A stretch of DNA of 27,624 bases from Priapulus caudatus (Eukaryota > Priapulida > Priapulimorpha > Priapulimorphida > Priapulidae). The DNA lies in contig NW_014579693.1 of the NCBI RefSeq assembly GCF_000485595.1, forward strand, positions 1 to 27,624. Direction: 5' to 3'. The first letter of the stretch is position 1; the number at the start of each line of letters is the position of its first letter. Position numbers and translations under genes: made by a program. Shown piece by piece: positions 9,461 through 18,610 of the stretch. Under the pieces are notes generated by a model. The model ran no database searches, was not told where the DNA came from, and saw nothing but the letters and a program-made list of their open reading frames with translations.

Positions 9461-9632
9461 TGGGTGCATGCATGCATGTATGTATGTATGTATGTATGTA
9501 TGCATGCATGCATGTATGTATGTATGCGTGTGTGTGTGTGCATGTGTGCGTGCGTGCGCGCCTGTGGTGATGTGTGTGCGCGCGTGTGTGCAATATATTG
9601 ACAACGGGAGGTGTAACCCTGCCCGCCGCCGT
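9265..9632. repeat. GT-microsatellite block, copy B, with expanded GTGC and TGTA/TGCA runs
   Basis: The same flanks as copy A enclose a longer array: (TG)n, (GTGC)n at about 9415-9461, (TGCA/TGTA)n at about 9465-9526, then (TG)n. It ends with GACAACGGGAGGTGTAACC. The long alternating purine-pyrimidine runs could adopt Z-DNA. The overlapping ORFs full of C, V, R, H or T are translated repeats. Confidence 0.8.
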
Positions 9633-9971
9633 CCACTAACTTTTCAAGAAAATATATCTTAAAAATTAACAATGCATTTTTATTCTTTTTTTTTAAGAAT
9701 TTGACTTATTATTGATGCTTCTAACCAGAATGATATTTTCAAAAATAATTCTAAATAAGTGAAATTGTGTGTCATTTAAGGTAAATTTCAGATTTTATAT
9801 ATATTTGGATACAATTTTTTTTAAAGCAAATATTGGTATATGACTCTAGTCTAAATAGTCAGTGTTTTTCGTTTACTCTAAATACATCCTCAAATAAAAG
9901 TGAGAGATAAATGGTTAAACCCCCATCCTCAAATCAGACCGTACTCAATCCCGTCTGTAGGACGGGTAATA
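9633..9971. other. AT-rich interior of the inverted-repeat element
   Basis: AT-rich with A and T runs. No gene is seen, although the decayed minus-strand coding region may have extended into it. Confidence 0.4.
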
Positions 9972-10247
9972 GCTAGTACTCATTAATTCACAAACGCCAC
10001 AAGAACAGCATATTTGTCTACAGTCCTATCGGGTACCGAAGCTTCCATTCCGCCATGTTGTGCTGTTCTGATTCTTGAGAAGTTTGTGCCGACTCTTTGC
10101 GTTGCTTTTTCAGACTATTCCTCCTCAATTTCTTCTTGTGTATATTCAGGCTCAACCTATATCCAACTGGTGACAAGTCACTATAAAGATATCATCATCA
10201 TCTGAGTAATCACTAGAATCATTGAAATTATCGCCGTCTGTTTCCAT
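9972..10247 (-). pseudogene. Decayed N-terminal part of a P2X7 intracellular-domain-like protein
   Basis: A minus-strand ATG at 10245-10247, with G at +4 and A at -3, opens an acidic stretch (METDGDNFNDSSDYSDDDD) that stops near 10154. In another frame EPEYTQEEIEEE follows (10119-10156). In a third, CCSCGVCELMST follows (9972-10015). An acidic N-terminus, then an EP.YTEEE segment, then WC.C..C..M.T is the order I recall from invertebrate proteins with the cysteine-rich domain also found at the P2X7 receptor C-terminus (RH domain). Later parts are not recognisable. Stops and frameshifts show a dead copy. Its start lies right beside the right terminal repeat, so it was probably carried by the 8014-10452 element. 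Confidence 0.5.
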
Positions 10248-10548
10248 CTTATACACAACACTCAACGTGCGTTAGCGTGGCGTCGCTCGATCAACATGGG
10301 GCTGACCTCACATGACCTAGATTACTATTCAGTTATTTCTATTGTGTTTATTATTAATTGGGCGCCAGATTTGAAATTGAATACGTTATTGAATGTATTT
10401 TTATATAAAAACGTTACAGAAGTTATGAAATTTGACTTCAATTGTCCTTTAACTGTATTTTTTGTTCTTCGCAGTGTTTTATTAAGTGCAGAAATTAATT
10501 GGAGAACGGTTCTTTGTAGGTGCTAAAATGAATCTATTGTTTCTGTAG

Positions 10549-10600
10549 GAGATTCACCGGGAGGTGCTTTCTGTAGCAATTGATGTCTTGACCATATTAG
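10549..10600 (+). CDS. THOC2: THOC2 coding exon
   Basis: This 52-nt exon follows TTGTTTCTGTAG and ends at GTAAGC. It encodes EIHREVLSVAIDVLTIL and leaves one G, which forms an aspartate codon with the next exon. Together with the previous exon it aligns without a gap to human THOC2 EFREDMPSILADVFCIL (about residues 75-91). It is short but anchored by perfect splice phase on both sides. Confidence 0.85.
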
Positions 10601-10767
10601 GTAAGCAAAAAACTCCACCATTCGTTTACAGAAGAATAGGGCATCATACTATTATAGGATGCTATGCCACCAGGAATCGCTCTACAGAGTTTACACCTAG
10701 TTTAATGGGTGAGCTGTCGTCGGAATTTCAATCGTTTATTTGATTGTTTTGTATATTTGTAATTCAG

Positions 10768-10838
10768 ACATAGAGACACTTGCTTTGGAGGAGCCCCAGG
10801 CTAGGGAGAGGTATTTGACTCTGCTGAAGCTATGCATG
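10768..10838 (+). CDS. THOC2: THOC2 coding exon
   Basis: This 71-nt exon follows TTTGTAATTCAG and ends at a consensus GTAAGT donor. After completing D it encodes IETLALEEPQARERYLTLLK then LCM. The DIET..LEE....R sequence matches human [20 protein letters not shown] (about residues 92-111). The exon ends in phase 0. The intron before it is only 167 nt. Confidence 0.88.
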
Positions 10839-11230
10839 GTAAGTTAATCCAGATGATCCAGGTTCAGTGACATTTCATTGTGAGAAGTATTCCAACCAGA
10901 CTAAAACTTGCAGGGCTACCGTTGGCGTTCACCACTTTCACAAAATGTGATAAATAAATAACAAAGGAGATTTTACTACACTAAGTGGCAAATGCAATTG
11001 GCGAATGATTTAACCGCTCACAAAATTAAGATTGAATAATGAAATCGTCAAATTGCAATGTCATGGAGTACTAACAAATTGCACACTCAAGAGGATTTTG
11101 AATCGAACTGTCCCCAAGCGTGTGCGTGTTACACACTCATCCCTGTGTGCTGTTTTATTCGTTAATCTCTGTCTGAGTGTCACTTACGCTGCTGCTGTAA
11201 TTTACCTGTGATCTTCGTCTCACCTTGCAG
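10839..11230 (+). other. THOC2 intron (392 nt)
   Basis: A GT-AG intron from GTAAGT to CTCACCTTGCAG. No repeat or other element is recognised in it. Confidence 0.75.
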
Positions 11231-11349
11231 GGCGTGTTGCCCTCAGAGACGGTGACCGTGCGCATGAACGAGGACACACTAGATGGCGTCGGCGTCCTCA
11301 ACAAGAAGAACTTTAAGCAGAAGTTTGTGCGCACAAAGACGAAGCTCTT
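11231..11349 (+). CDS. THOC2: THOC2 coding exon
   Basis: This 119-nt exon follows CTCACCTTGCAG and ends at GTAAGT, leaving TT to complete a phenylalanine codon in the next exon. It encodes GVLPSETVTVRMNEDTLDGV, then GVLNKKNFKQKFVRTKTKL. It aligns with human THOC2 [20 protein letters not shown] and the following [20 protein letters not shown] (about residues 116-155). The KTKL end directly precedes the most conserved block of the N-terminal region. Third codon positions are GC-rich compared with the introns. Confidence 0.92.
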
Positions 11350-11440
11350 GTAAGTATGTGCGACAAGTGAGCATGCTCACAGTGTGCACTCGCATTCCTC
11401 GGTGTGGATATTGCTCTCATGATCGCGTTCCTGGATTTAT

Positions 11441-12164
11441 TAGCTCACCTTGACATCGTCAAGTTGAGCTATTGCCATGGGTCGTCGTCCGTCGTTCGTC
11501 CGTCCGTCCGTCCGTTCGTTCGTCAACATTTGGTTTCGGTCAACGATAACTCAGGAACCGTTTGACCCACATGTTTGAAATTGGGTGTAGTTGTTACTGG
11601 ATATGGAACGTCCTATTTTGAAGTACGCCAGTCGACGTACTTTCGAGCCACGGCAATTTTTTGGCAAAAATTGGAATTGCCATTAGTCAGTTCAGGTTCA
11701 ACGGATTTTGCTCATTTTTGGTATGTGAAGGAATAAGCGCTAGGGGTTTGAATATTTAAAAAAAAATTATGCAAATTAGGTAGGGTTTGGCAATTATATA
11801 GCATATTATATAAACACAAACAGTCTGTGGTGTCACACTCGTCTGGTTCGTTTTACAAGATTTCATTGACAATATCTTTAATGCAAAATTGGTATTTCCT
11901 CTCCACTCTGTCGATAAAACGTCTATATTAGAGTAAAGATTTACAAAACATGTTGGAACGCAGCATAACCTATTTATTTCAAGCGCCATCACTACAAAGC
12001 GGGTATAGCGCCATCTACGGTCACAAATTGTGATTCATTTTGGTTTATAAATTATTATTGTCGATATACAAATGGCAATCGTTTCTATAATGTACGTCGA
12101 TGGTTGCTCAATTAAAATGCCTTCTTATTACTCACTCATTTGTGTCCTTTTTTGTGGTGAGCTA
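11441..12164. mobile_element. MITE/SINE-like repeat with TAGCTCACC ends
   Basis: The 724-bp element starts TAGCTCACC (11441-11449) and ends GGTGAGCTA (12156-12164), an exact 9-bp inverted pair. Near the start it has the GAGCTATTGCCATGGGTCGT stretch followed by a (CGTC)n-type run, then text on the lines of AACTCAGGAACCGTTTGACC. This layout is a very common interspersed repeat in marine invertebrate genomes. No coding region is seen. A TA dinucleotide flanks the left end, compatible with TA target choice. Confidence 0.7.
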
Positions 12165-12304
12165 CAGTGTCATTGACACTTTCATATTATAACCTCGTCG
12201 TTTTGGGAAGTGAAGATGTCGCACACGGACGTGAAATGCTTCTGTAAGAAAGAGTTGTGACAAAGTGCTGTTCCTGATCATTATATCATGATCTACAGAC
12301 CAGT

Positions 12305-12326
12305 ACTCTCTCCTCCCCCCTCTTCC

Positions 12327-12381
<55 letters not shown>

Positions 12382-12640
12382 ATGTCTCTATATCTCTCTC
12401 TCTCTATCTATCTATCTCTCTCTCTCTCTCTTTCTCTCTCTCCTACTCTTGCTCTCTTTCTCTCTCGCTCTCGCTGTCTCTCTCTCTCTCACTGTCTCAC
12501 TCGTTATCTCTCTCCTCCGTCTTCTGCTCTCTCTTTCTTTTCAGTTCTCTCCCTCTCTTATTAGCTCCCACTCTCTCTTTACCCTTCTCTTTCTCCCCCC
12601 TCTCTCTCCCTTCTCTCTTGTTCTTGCTCTCCACCTTTTG
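12305..12640. repeat. CT microsatellite and pyrimidine-rich tract
   Basis: A near-pure (CT)n core (12331-12377) is followed by degenerate CT, TCTA and CTGT runs. It ends about 130 bp before the acceptor of the next THOC2 exon. The S/L-rich ORFs here (such as 12288-12662) are translations of the repeat. Confidence 0.9.
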
Positions 12641-12767
12641 CTATCTAGATGCAAATTGGTAGTGAAGAGGGGAGGGATAAGTGGGCTTCGCTCGTCACAG
12701 TCGCTTGTCATTTGTCACAAATCTTGAGCCTGAGTCAAACATGAGTGTGTTTGCTTTTCGGCTTCAG

Positions 12768-12901
12768 CTACAAGCAGCAGAAGTTCAACTTGTTACGGGA
12801 GGAGAGTGAGGGCTATGCAAAGCTCATCGTAGAGCTTGGGCAGGAGTTTAAGCCGACGGACACGCCGGATAAACTGTCGGAGCACGTCAAGTCACTCATA
12901 G
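12768..12901 (+). CDS. THOC2: THOC2 coding exon (last one in the window)
   Basis: This 134-nt exon follows CTTTTCGGCTTCAG and ends before GTACATCG. Its first base completes F, and it then encodes [40 protein letters not shown] and KSLI, leaving one G. The first 20 residues differ from human THOC2 at one position only (N to S). The later part aligns with the human stretch up to KSLIG (about residue 201). This is the strongest evidence for the gene. The next exon, expected to continue near CFNLD, is absent from the remaining 14.7 kb, so the gene is cut by a very long intron or by misassembly. Confidence 0.96.
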
Positions 12902-12930
12902 GTACATCGTCGCGTGTCGTGTCGTGCCAG

Positions 12931-13150
12931 CGTCGTGCTGTGCTGTGTTATGGGCTGTAGCGCGTCGTGCTGTGCTGCATCATGGGCCGTGTCATGTCGT
13001 GTCAGCCAGCGTCGTGCTGTGCTGCGTCATGGGCCGTGTCGTGTCGCGTCAGCAGCGTCGTGCTGGCGCGCGTCATGGGCCATGTCATGTTGCTTCAGCC
13101 AGCGTCGTGCTGTGTTGCGTCACGGGCCGTGTCGTCATGTCATGTCATCT
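12931..13150 (+). repeat. 47-bp minisatellite, about five copies
   Basis: Units start CGTCGTGCTGTGCTG at 12931, 12963, 13010, 13056 and 13103. Spacing is 46-47 bp apart from a shorter first unit. Each contains CGTCATGGGCCGTGTCGTGTC or a variant. The array starts 29 bp after the THOC2 splice donor and runs almost to the N gap. Open frames through it come from the repeat. Confidence 0.85.
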
Positions 13151-13168
13151 CTCCCTCCCACTCCCTGC

Positions 13169-13193
13169 NNNNNNNNNNNNNNNNNNNNNNNNN
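13169..13193. other. Assembly gap of exactly 25 N
   Basis: The run of 25 N separates the THOC2 intron from the duplicated repeat-rich block. A fixed 25-N gap is a placeholder, not a measured size. Confidence 0.99.
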
Positions 13194-13734
13194 CCCGCCT
13201 AGTACATCACATACTCTTCGATCCTCTGGCATGTTTCAGCAGGGGTTTTAATGGGCCCGCGATTAAGCATTGAGAAGCGCAGACTCCGCCGATCGCCGTT
13301 TCGATGTCGGAAAACCGACTACAATCACTACCTATGGCTGTCACACGGGGTTTTCACTGCTAGCTTACTATTAACGCTACCTGAGCTCTGTATTTAAACA
13401 TGCCAGTTCCCCCCCCTCCCCAACTGCGCACGCATAGTTGATCCTGATTAAGGCCTTAATTTATGCTTGGCTTCGTCTGCTTCAAATAAGTGTGCTGCGG
13501 CAAAATTAAGAACGGATAAAACTGATACAGCGATAATCATCAAGTAGCCCATGGGGGTGGGGCGGGGGCCGCGTGACGATCGAGCGGGGATAATCGGTCT
13601 GAAGTAGGTGCACAGAGACATAGCGCTGGCAGTTAGTGGCGGCAATGTGATCGAGCAATGTCTTACAAGTTCCCAGTTGTCAGCGATGGCAGCAAATTGT
13701 TAGCGGCATACATTGTTTAATTAGGCCACCGGCA
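13194..13734. other. Non-repetitive start of block copy 1
   Basis: Moderate GC and no exon or known element seen. It includes poly-C and poly-G runs (near 13409 and 13555) whose lengths differ from copy 2. Confidence 0.4.
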
Positions 13735-14080
13735 GTCCCGTCTTCATTCGTCCACTATTGTTGTTCGCTGTCATCTGGCGCGTAGTTGTTGTTCATCATT
13801 ATTGTCATTGTCACATTCATTGTCATTTGTCTATTATCGTTGTTGTAGTCATTTGTTGTCGCGTGTCACCTCATTATCGTTAGTTATAGTCTATCTGATG
13901 TCGTCATTTGTCATTGTCACCATTGTCACTCATTGTAATTGTCTATCATTCATCGTAGTCAGTTGAATTTTGTCATTTGTTACCATTGTCATAGTAATTT
14001 TCATTGTTATCTTTGTCGCAGTTTAATCATTGTCACTCTCACTTGTCATCATCATCGTTTTGTGGTCATTGTATGTGTCA
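13735..14080. repeat. GTCATT/TTGTCA repeat, copy 1
   Basis: Imperfect hexamers of the GTCATT and GTCATC kind. The matching array in copy 2 is at 21805-22150. Confidence 0.8.
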
Positions 14081-14694
14081 TGTTGGTGGGCGACGTTGTT
14101 GACAGTAATTTTACTCGGCCCAACTGGAGTTGGGTGAGGTTATTGGTGATCACTTCGTTGTGTTAGTGTGTTTGTGTGTTTCGTGTGTTCCGCAATTCGA
14201 TATGTTAGCGCGTTTCGAGTCACTGCGAGGCCAGTCCAGCTGCAGCGATCCAGCAAGCGGTGTACTGTGAGGCGAGCAGCAGTCAACGGCATGCGGGTCT
14301 TGCTACGATGCAAACTAGCTCAGCAAATGCCAGCATAAGCCAGCTGTACCCTCCTTGCCAGTTACGCTGGCGTATTATCGCTGGGTTATTCGCTGTGTTT
14401 CGTCAGTTGTATGGTTTACCCGTATGGCGTATGTCGCTGCGGCAGGTATGCCACTCTTCGTGAGTGCACTTCTTTGTCTAGTGATATCTGCTTCTATCCA
14501 TTCTCTGTGTGTTGGCATCGCCTTCGGCGACCGGTATGCGCGGTCGTCTTCGGCTGCGGTGGCACAGATTTTTCCTTCTCATTCATCGCTGTTGACCTGA
14601 CCGCGTTTTTAAACCGCGTTGATCCTCTCAGCTTGATTCCACCGCCTGCAAAAATTTACTATTAATATAAGCAGCAATGAGGCCTGTGTTTTTA
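14081..14694. other. Non-repetitive part of block copy 1
   Basis: No gene is recognised. It matches about 22151-22675 of copy 2, with many single-base indels that break every frame differently in the two copies. Confidence 0.4.
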
Positions 14695-15600
14695 GCCGAC
14701 GGCAGCGTGTCGGCGGCCGGCTCCGCGAGCGGTGATTGGCGGTGGTGGTGGTGATTGCTGGTTGGTGGTCTGGTGCTGCTGTTGCTGCTGGTTGGTTATG
14801 ATGGTCGTGTGTGGCAGCCGGGTGGTGGTTGTGTTCGTTGTGGTGGGTGTGTCGGCGACGGCGGTCAGGGGCCAGTGGTGGGCAGCGGTGGTTATTGGCC
14901 GAGTGGTGGCAGCGCTGAGTCCGGTGTGGTGGCAGTGGTGGCGAGGGTTGGTTGATGCAGCAGTGGTGCGTGGCCGAGTGGCTGGTCGTGGTGGCAGTGC
15001 CGTGGCGCAGGCGGTGCGTGGTGCGCAGTGGTTTGGGGCGGGGGGGGGGGGGGGGGGGCGGTGGACAGCTGGTGCAGCCCGGTCGGGGTTGGCAGCGGCC
15101 GTTCGGTGCATGGTCTGGGTTGGGTGGGCAGCGGGCGGGTGTGCCAGCGGTCGGTGGTGGCAGTTGGTGGCCAGCTGGGTAGTGAGGGCGTGGTGGCAGC
15201 GGTGCGTTCGGTCGGGCAGCCGGCGGTATGGTGGCAGCTGCTGGTGGTGCAGCCGGCTGGTGGCATTGGTGGCCAGTGTGGCAGCGGCAGTGGTGGCAAG
15301 CAACGATGACAGGCAGTGGTGTGGCAATGGTGGCAGCGGCGTGGTTGGCAGTGGTGCGCAGCGGGTGGTGTGGGCAGTGGCGCTCGGTGTATTGGTTGGC
15401 GGCTGGTGGTGTTTGCAGCGTGTAGCTGGCGTGTGGCGGCGGTCGGTGGTGGCAGTGGCAGGTCGGTTGCAGTGGTGCGGCAGGCCGGTTGGTGTTCGGC
15501 AGCTGGTCGTGGTAGTGGCAGTGGTGGCGGCGGTGGTGGTGTGTCGGCAGCGGTGTAAGAGGCGCGAGGTGGTGGTGCAGCAACGGCGACAGCGGTTGCG
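14695..15600. repeat. GGT/GGC trinucleotide array (GTGGCAGC type), copy 1
   Basis: G-rich degenerate trinucleotides with TGGTGGCAGCGG recurring and a long G run at 15038-15058. ORFs above 300 codons on both strands here (14609-15583, 14692-15726, 14732-15757) are repeat translations rich in H/T/P or V/G/W. Confidence 0.85.
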
Positions 15601-16080
15601 TCCGGTGGCCAGCGGACAGCGCGGAGTCGACATGTTTAGCCCGATATTAGCGTCGCTATTGTGCTGCTGCAACTTGACTAGCGGCGTTAATGAAGTTCGT
15701 GCCCAATATTCTTTAAATGGCCGCAATTGTCAATTTAACATGCGTCAATGTTCTTGAAGGGTCTTTTTGTGAATTGGTGTGGGCATTGGCGAAGAGTGAG
15801 AGAGAAAGGGGAGGGGTAGAGATAGTTGAGTGAGAGAGAGAAGATAGTAAGGTTGGAAAAAATCGTGCAGGCGCCCTACGTACATCAATGGAGTTTGGAT
15901 TTGTAAGCCCTGATATGGCGTTCGTCGGTGAATTGCTCTTATGCGGCGCGTTTCACGGAAAATGTGTTTGTTGATATAGACGTTGCTGTTTATGCAAATG
16001 TCATATTCGCCCTCTCAGGCTGAGTCATCAGCGGGATAGGCTGCGTGAGTGCACGGCGGAGTCTGTCTTGCACCTATCGT
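15601..16080. other. Non-repetitive part of block copy 1
   Basis: No gene recognised. It contains GCCGCAATTGTCAATTTAA and a GAGAGAGA stretch that also occur in copy 2 near 23540-23680. Confidence 0.4.
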
Positions 16081-17040
16081 GACGATGTGCTGCTGGTTGG
16101 TGGTGTATGATGATGATGGTGGCGTGGTGCTGCCTGCTGTGTAATTCTACTGCCTGCTGCTGCTGCTTGCCACCTGGTGGTGGTTGGGAATGGTGGTGGT
16201 GGTGTGGTGGCTTGGCGGCCGTGTAGTGGTGATCTGGTGGTGGTGGTGGCGGGGTTGATGTCGTCTGCAACGTGATCGATGATGATGGTATGGTGGTGGT
16301 TGTGGTCGTGGTGGTGGTTTGGCTGTGGTGGTGGTGGTCGGTAGGGTCGGTGGTGGTGGTGGTGGTGGTCGGTACGGCTGGCCATGTGGTTGTAGTGGTG
16401 ATGGTGGTGATGGTCTCGGCTGATGGTTGGGTTTGGTGGTGGTGGGTGGTGGTGGTGGGTGGTGGTGTGGTGTATGGTGATGGTGATGGTCGATGTGTGA
16501 AGCACTGATGGTTGGATGGGTGATGGTGAAACTGATGGTGTGGTGATGATGATGGCGGTGGCGAATTGTGGCGCCTCGCGGCGGCGGCTGCTTGCGTTGG
16601 TGCTGGTGCTGCTGGTTGTGCTGCTGGTTGGTGCGTTGTACTGCTGCTTCTGCTGCTGTCTGCTGCTTGGTGTGTTGTCGGTGGTAGGTGTGCTGGCTGC
16701 GTGGTGCTGTGCTGCTGCCTGGTACTGGTACGGTTGGTGTGGTGCTTGCTTGCTTTGTGGTGTGGTTGTGGTGCTGCCGATGCTGCTGCTGCTGCTGCTG
16801 CCTGCTTGGTGCGTGTGGTGGTGCTGCTGCCTGCCTGACTGTGCTGGGGTCGGTGGTGGTGCTGCTGCTGCTTGCTGGCTGCTTGCTGCTTTGCTGCTGC
16901 TGGTGGTGGTGGTGGTGGTGGTGCTTGCTGCTGCTGCTGGTGCTGTGGTGGTGGTGTGGTTGCCTTGCTGCTGCTGCTGCCTGCTAGCCTGCGGGGTGGT
17001 GGGTTTCTGCTTGCTCTTGCTTTGCTGCCTGCCTACCCTA
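16081..17040. repeat. GGT then GCT trinucleotide arrays, copy 1
   Basis: (GGT)n and (GAT)n mixtures up to about 16560, then (GCT)n, (TGC)n and (GGT)n to 17040. The 176-codon ORF at 16516-17046 is a run of L, V, C and A from these triplets. Confidence 0.85.
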
Positions 17041-18230
17041 CCTTAGCTGCCTAGCTGCCTGTCTGCCTGCATTACCTTCCTACCTTCCTACCTGCCATAC
17101 CTGCTAATACCTGGCTACCTGCCTGCCTACATTCCTACTCTGCCTTACTGCCCTACCTACCTGCCTGCTTTCTACCTTGCTTGCCTGCCTGCCTACCTGC
17201 CTATCTGCTTACCTGCCTACCTGCTACCTGCCCACCTGCCTGCCCTACTTCCTGTCCTGCCTTGTTTGCCTGTCCTGCTGCCTACATGGCCTACCTGCCT
17301 ACCTACCTAACCTACTGCCTGCCTGCCTACCCTTGCCTATCCTGCCTAGTGCCTACCTTACCTGCTCTGCTCTGGCCTTCTTGCTCTCCTACGCTGCATA
17401 CCTGCCTGGCCTGCCTGCTTGCTACCTTGCCTTACCCACCTATCCTGCCTGCCTGGACCTTACTTTCCTGCCTGTCTATCCTGTTTACCTTGGCACTTGC
17501 CCGGCTTGCCTACCTTACCTGCCTGAGCCCAGCCTTGGTCCTTCTATCTCTCCTACCTCTCTACCTGCCTTCATCTGTCACTTAGCCTTACCTTCCTGCC
17601 TGCCTGCTTGCCTACCTGGCCTGCCTTACCTTCTCTGCCACCTGCCTACCTGCCTTCCTTGGCCACCCCTGCCTATCCTGCCTGCCTACTCTTACCTGCC
17701 TGTCTGCTGGCTCTGCCTGCCTTCTTGCCTACTGCCTGCCTACCTGCCTGTCTGCCTGCCTGGCCCTACCTATCCTGCTGCCCTGCTACCTGCCTACCTA
17801 CGCTGCCTGCCTTACCTAACCTTACCTGCCTGCCTGGCCTGTCTGCCCTACCTGCCTGAACCTACCTGCCCTTACCTTCCTGCCTGTCTATCCTCCCCCC
17901 TGTCCTGCCTGCTACCTACCTACCTACCTGCCTGACCTTGCTAGCCTTCCTGCTGCGCCTACCTGCCTGCCTGCCTGTACCTGCATACCTGCCTTGTATG
18001 CCTGCCTGCCTTCACTTGCCATAGCTGCCTTGCCCTCCCCTATCCTTCGCTTGCCTGTCCTACCTGCCTGCTCTAGCTGCCTACCGCTACCTTCCTATCC
18101 TGCCTACCTGCCTACTACTTGCCTGCCTGCCCGCCTGCCTGCCTAATCCTGCCTGCCTACCTTTTTTGCCTGCCCGTCCCTATACCTACCTGTCTCTGCC
18201 CTGCCTTGCATTCCTGCATGCTGCATTTCT
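17041..18230. repeat. CCTG/CCTA tetranucleotide satellite, copy 1
   Basis: About 1.2 kb of imperfect CCTGCCTACCTG repeats, strongly strand-asymmetric. ORFs up to 252 codons here (17177-17935) are made of L, P, A, C, Y and T from the repeat. Confidence 0.92.
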
Positions 18231-18610
18231 GCATTGAAGCAGCGGCTACAAAACTGCCTAGCGCATATTCGATTGTCCGAGGCGAGTCCGCCACTGCGGA
18301 ATAACACAGACACCACTCGCGTGTAGAGAGAGAGAGAGTATCGCTACCACGGGGGGGTGGGGTGCGTGATGCCTGAATGAACAGAATGCTAATACGAGAT
18401 ATCACCTCCAACAAGATACCACGTGATGCTGCATGTGATAACGCTGCCTGGTGTGTGTGCGTTTGCGCACGCGCGCCCGCTTGCGTTGCATGTGTGGTGT
18501 GCGTGTCTGTGCGTGTGCGGTGTTGCGATCGGTCGATAGCTGTGTCTGCTGCGTGCGTTTGCGTGCCTTCTGTGCGTTGTGCGTATAATGTGTGTTGTTG
18601 TGTGTGCTAG
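18231..18610. other. Short non-repetitive stretch, then GTGCGT-rich DNA, copy 1
   Basis: GAAGCAGCGGCTACAAAACTG and a (GA)n run near 18325 are shared with copy 2 (25936 onwards). GTGTGCGT-type repeats occupy about 18448-18605. No gene seen. Confidence 0.5.

Larger units (their letters stand above)
8014..10452. mobile_element. 2.4-kb DNA transposon remnant with about 170-bp terminal inverted repeats and TTAA at both ends
   Basis: The left arm (8014-8181) begins TTAAAGGACAATTGAAGTC. The right arm (about 10280-10452) is its inverted copy and ends GACTTCAATTGTCCTTTAA. The match runs through GGCGCCA, the TTACTATTCAGTTATT stretch and TGACGTCACATG (TGACCTCACATG on the right). TTAA at both outer edges could be a target-site duplication or part of the repeat. 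Just inside the right arm lies a decayed minus-strand coding region (9972-10247). The interior also holds two direct copies of a GT-rich block and AT-rich filler. It lies wholly within a THOC2 intron. The superfamily is uncertain: TTAA recalls piggyBac, but the end sequence is not one I recognise from it. Two oppositely oriented solo copies of a shorter element are an alternative reading. Confidence 0.65.
7949..10548 (+). other. THOC2 intron (2,600 nt), largely a transposon insertion
   Basis: The intron runs from GTAGAG to TTGTTTCTGTAG. Almost all of it (8014-10452) is the inverted-repeat element described separately. Removing that element would leave an intron of only about 160 nt, similar to the next one. 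Confidence 0.7.
11350..12767 (+). other. THOC2 intron (1,418 nt)
   Basis: It contains a TAGCTCACC-ended mobile element (11441-12164) and a long CT-rich tract. It is bounded by GTAAGT and CGGCTTCAG. Confidence 0.75.

Noticed and set aside
12288-12662. Serine/leucine-rich ORF of 124 codons
   Set aside because: It is the CT microsatellite, located inside a THOC2 intron.
14609-15757. Overlapping ORFs of 324-344 codons on both strands
   Set aside because: They translate degenerate GGT/GGC/CCA repeats into H/T/P- or V/G/W-rich strings, are broken by indels in copy 2, and have no domain.
16516-17046. 176-codon hydrophobic ORF
   Set aside because: Leucine, valine, cysteine and alanine runs come from GCT/GGT triplets, so the apparent membrane segments are not evidence of a protein.
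17177-17935. 252-codon ORF rich in L, P, A, C and Y that might look like a membrane protein
   Set aside because: It is a translation of CCTGCCTACCTG repeats; the matching region of copy 2 has different frames.
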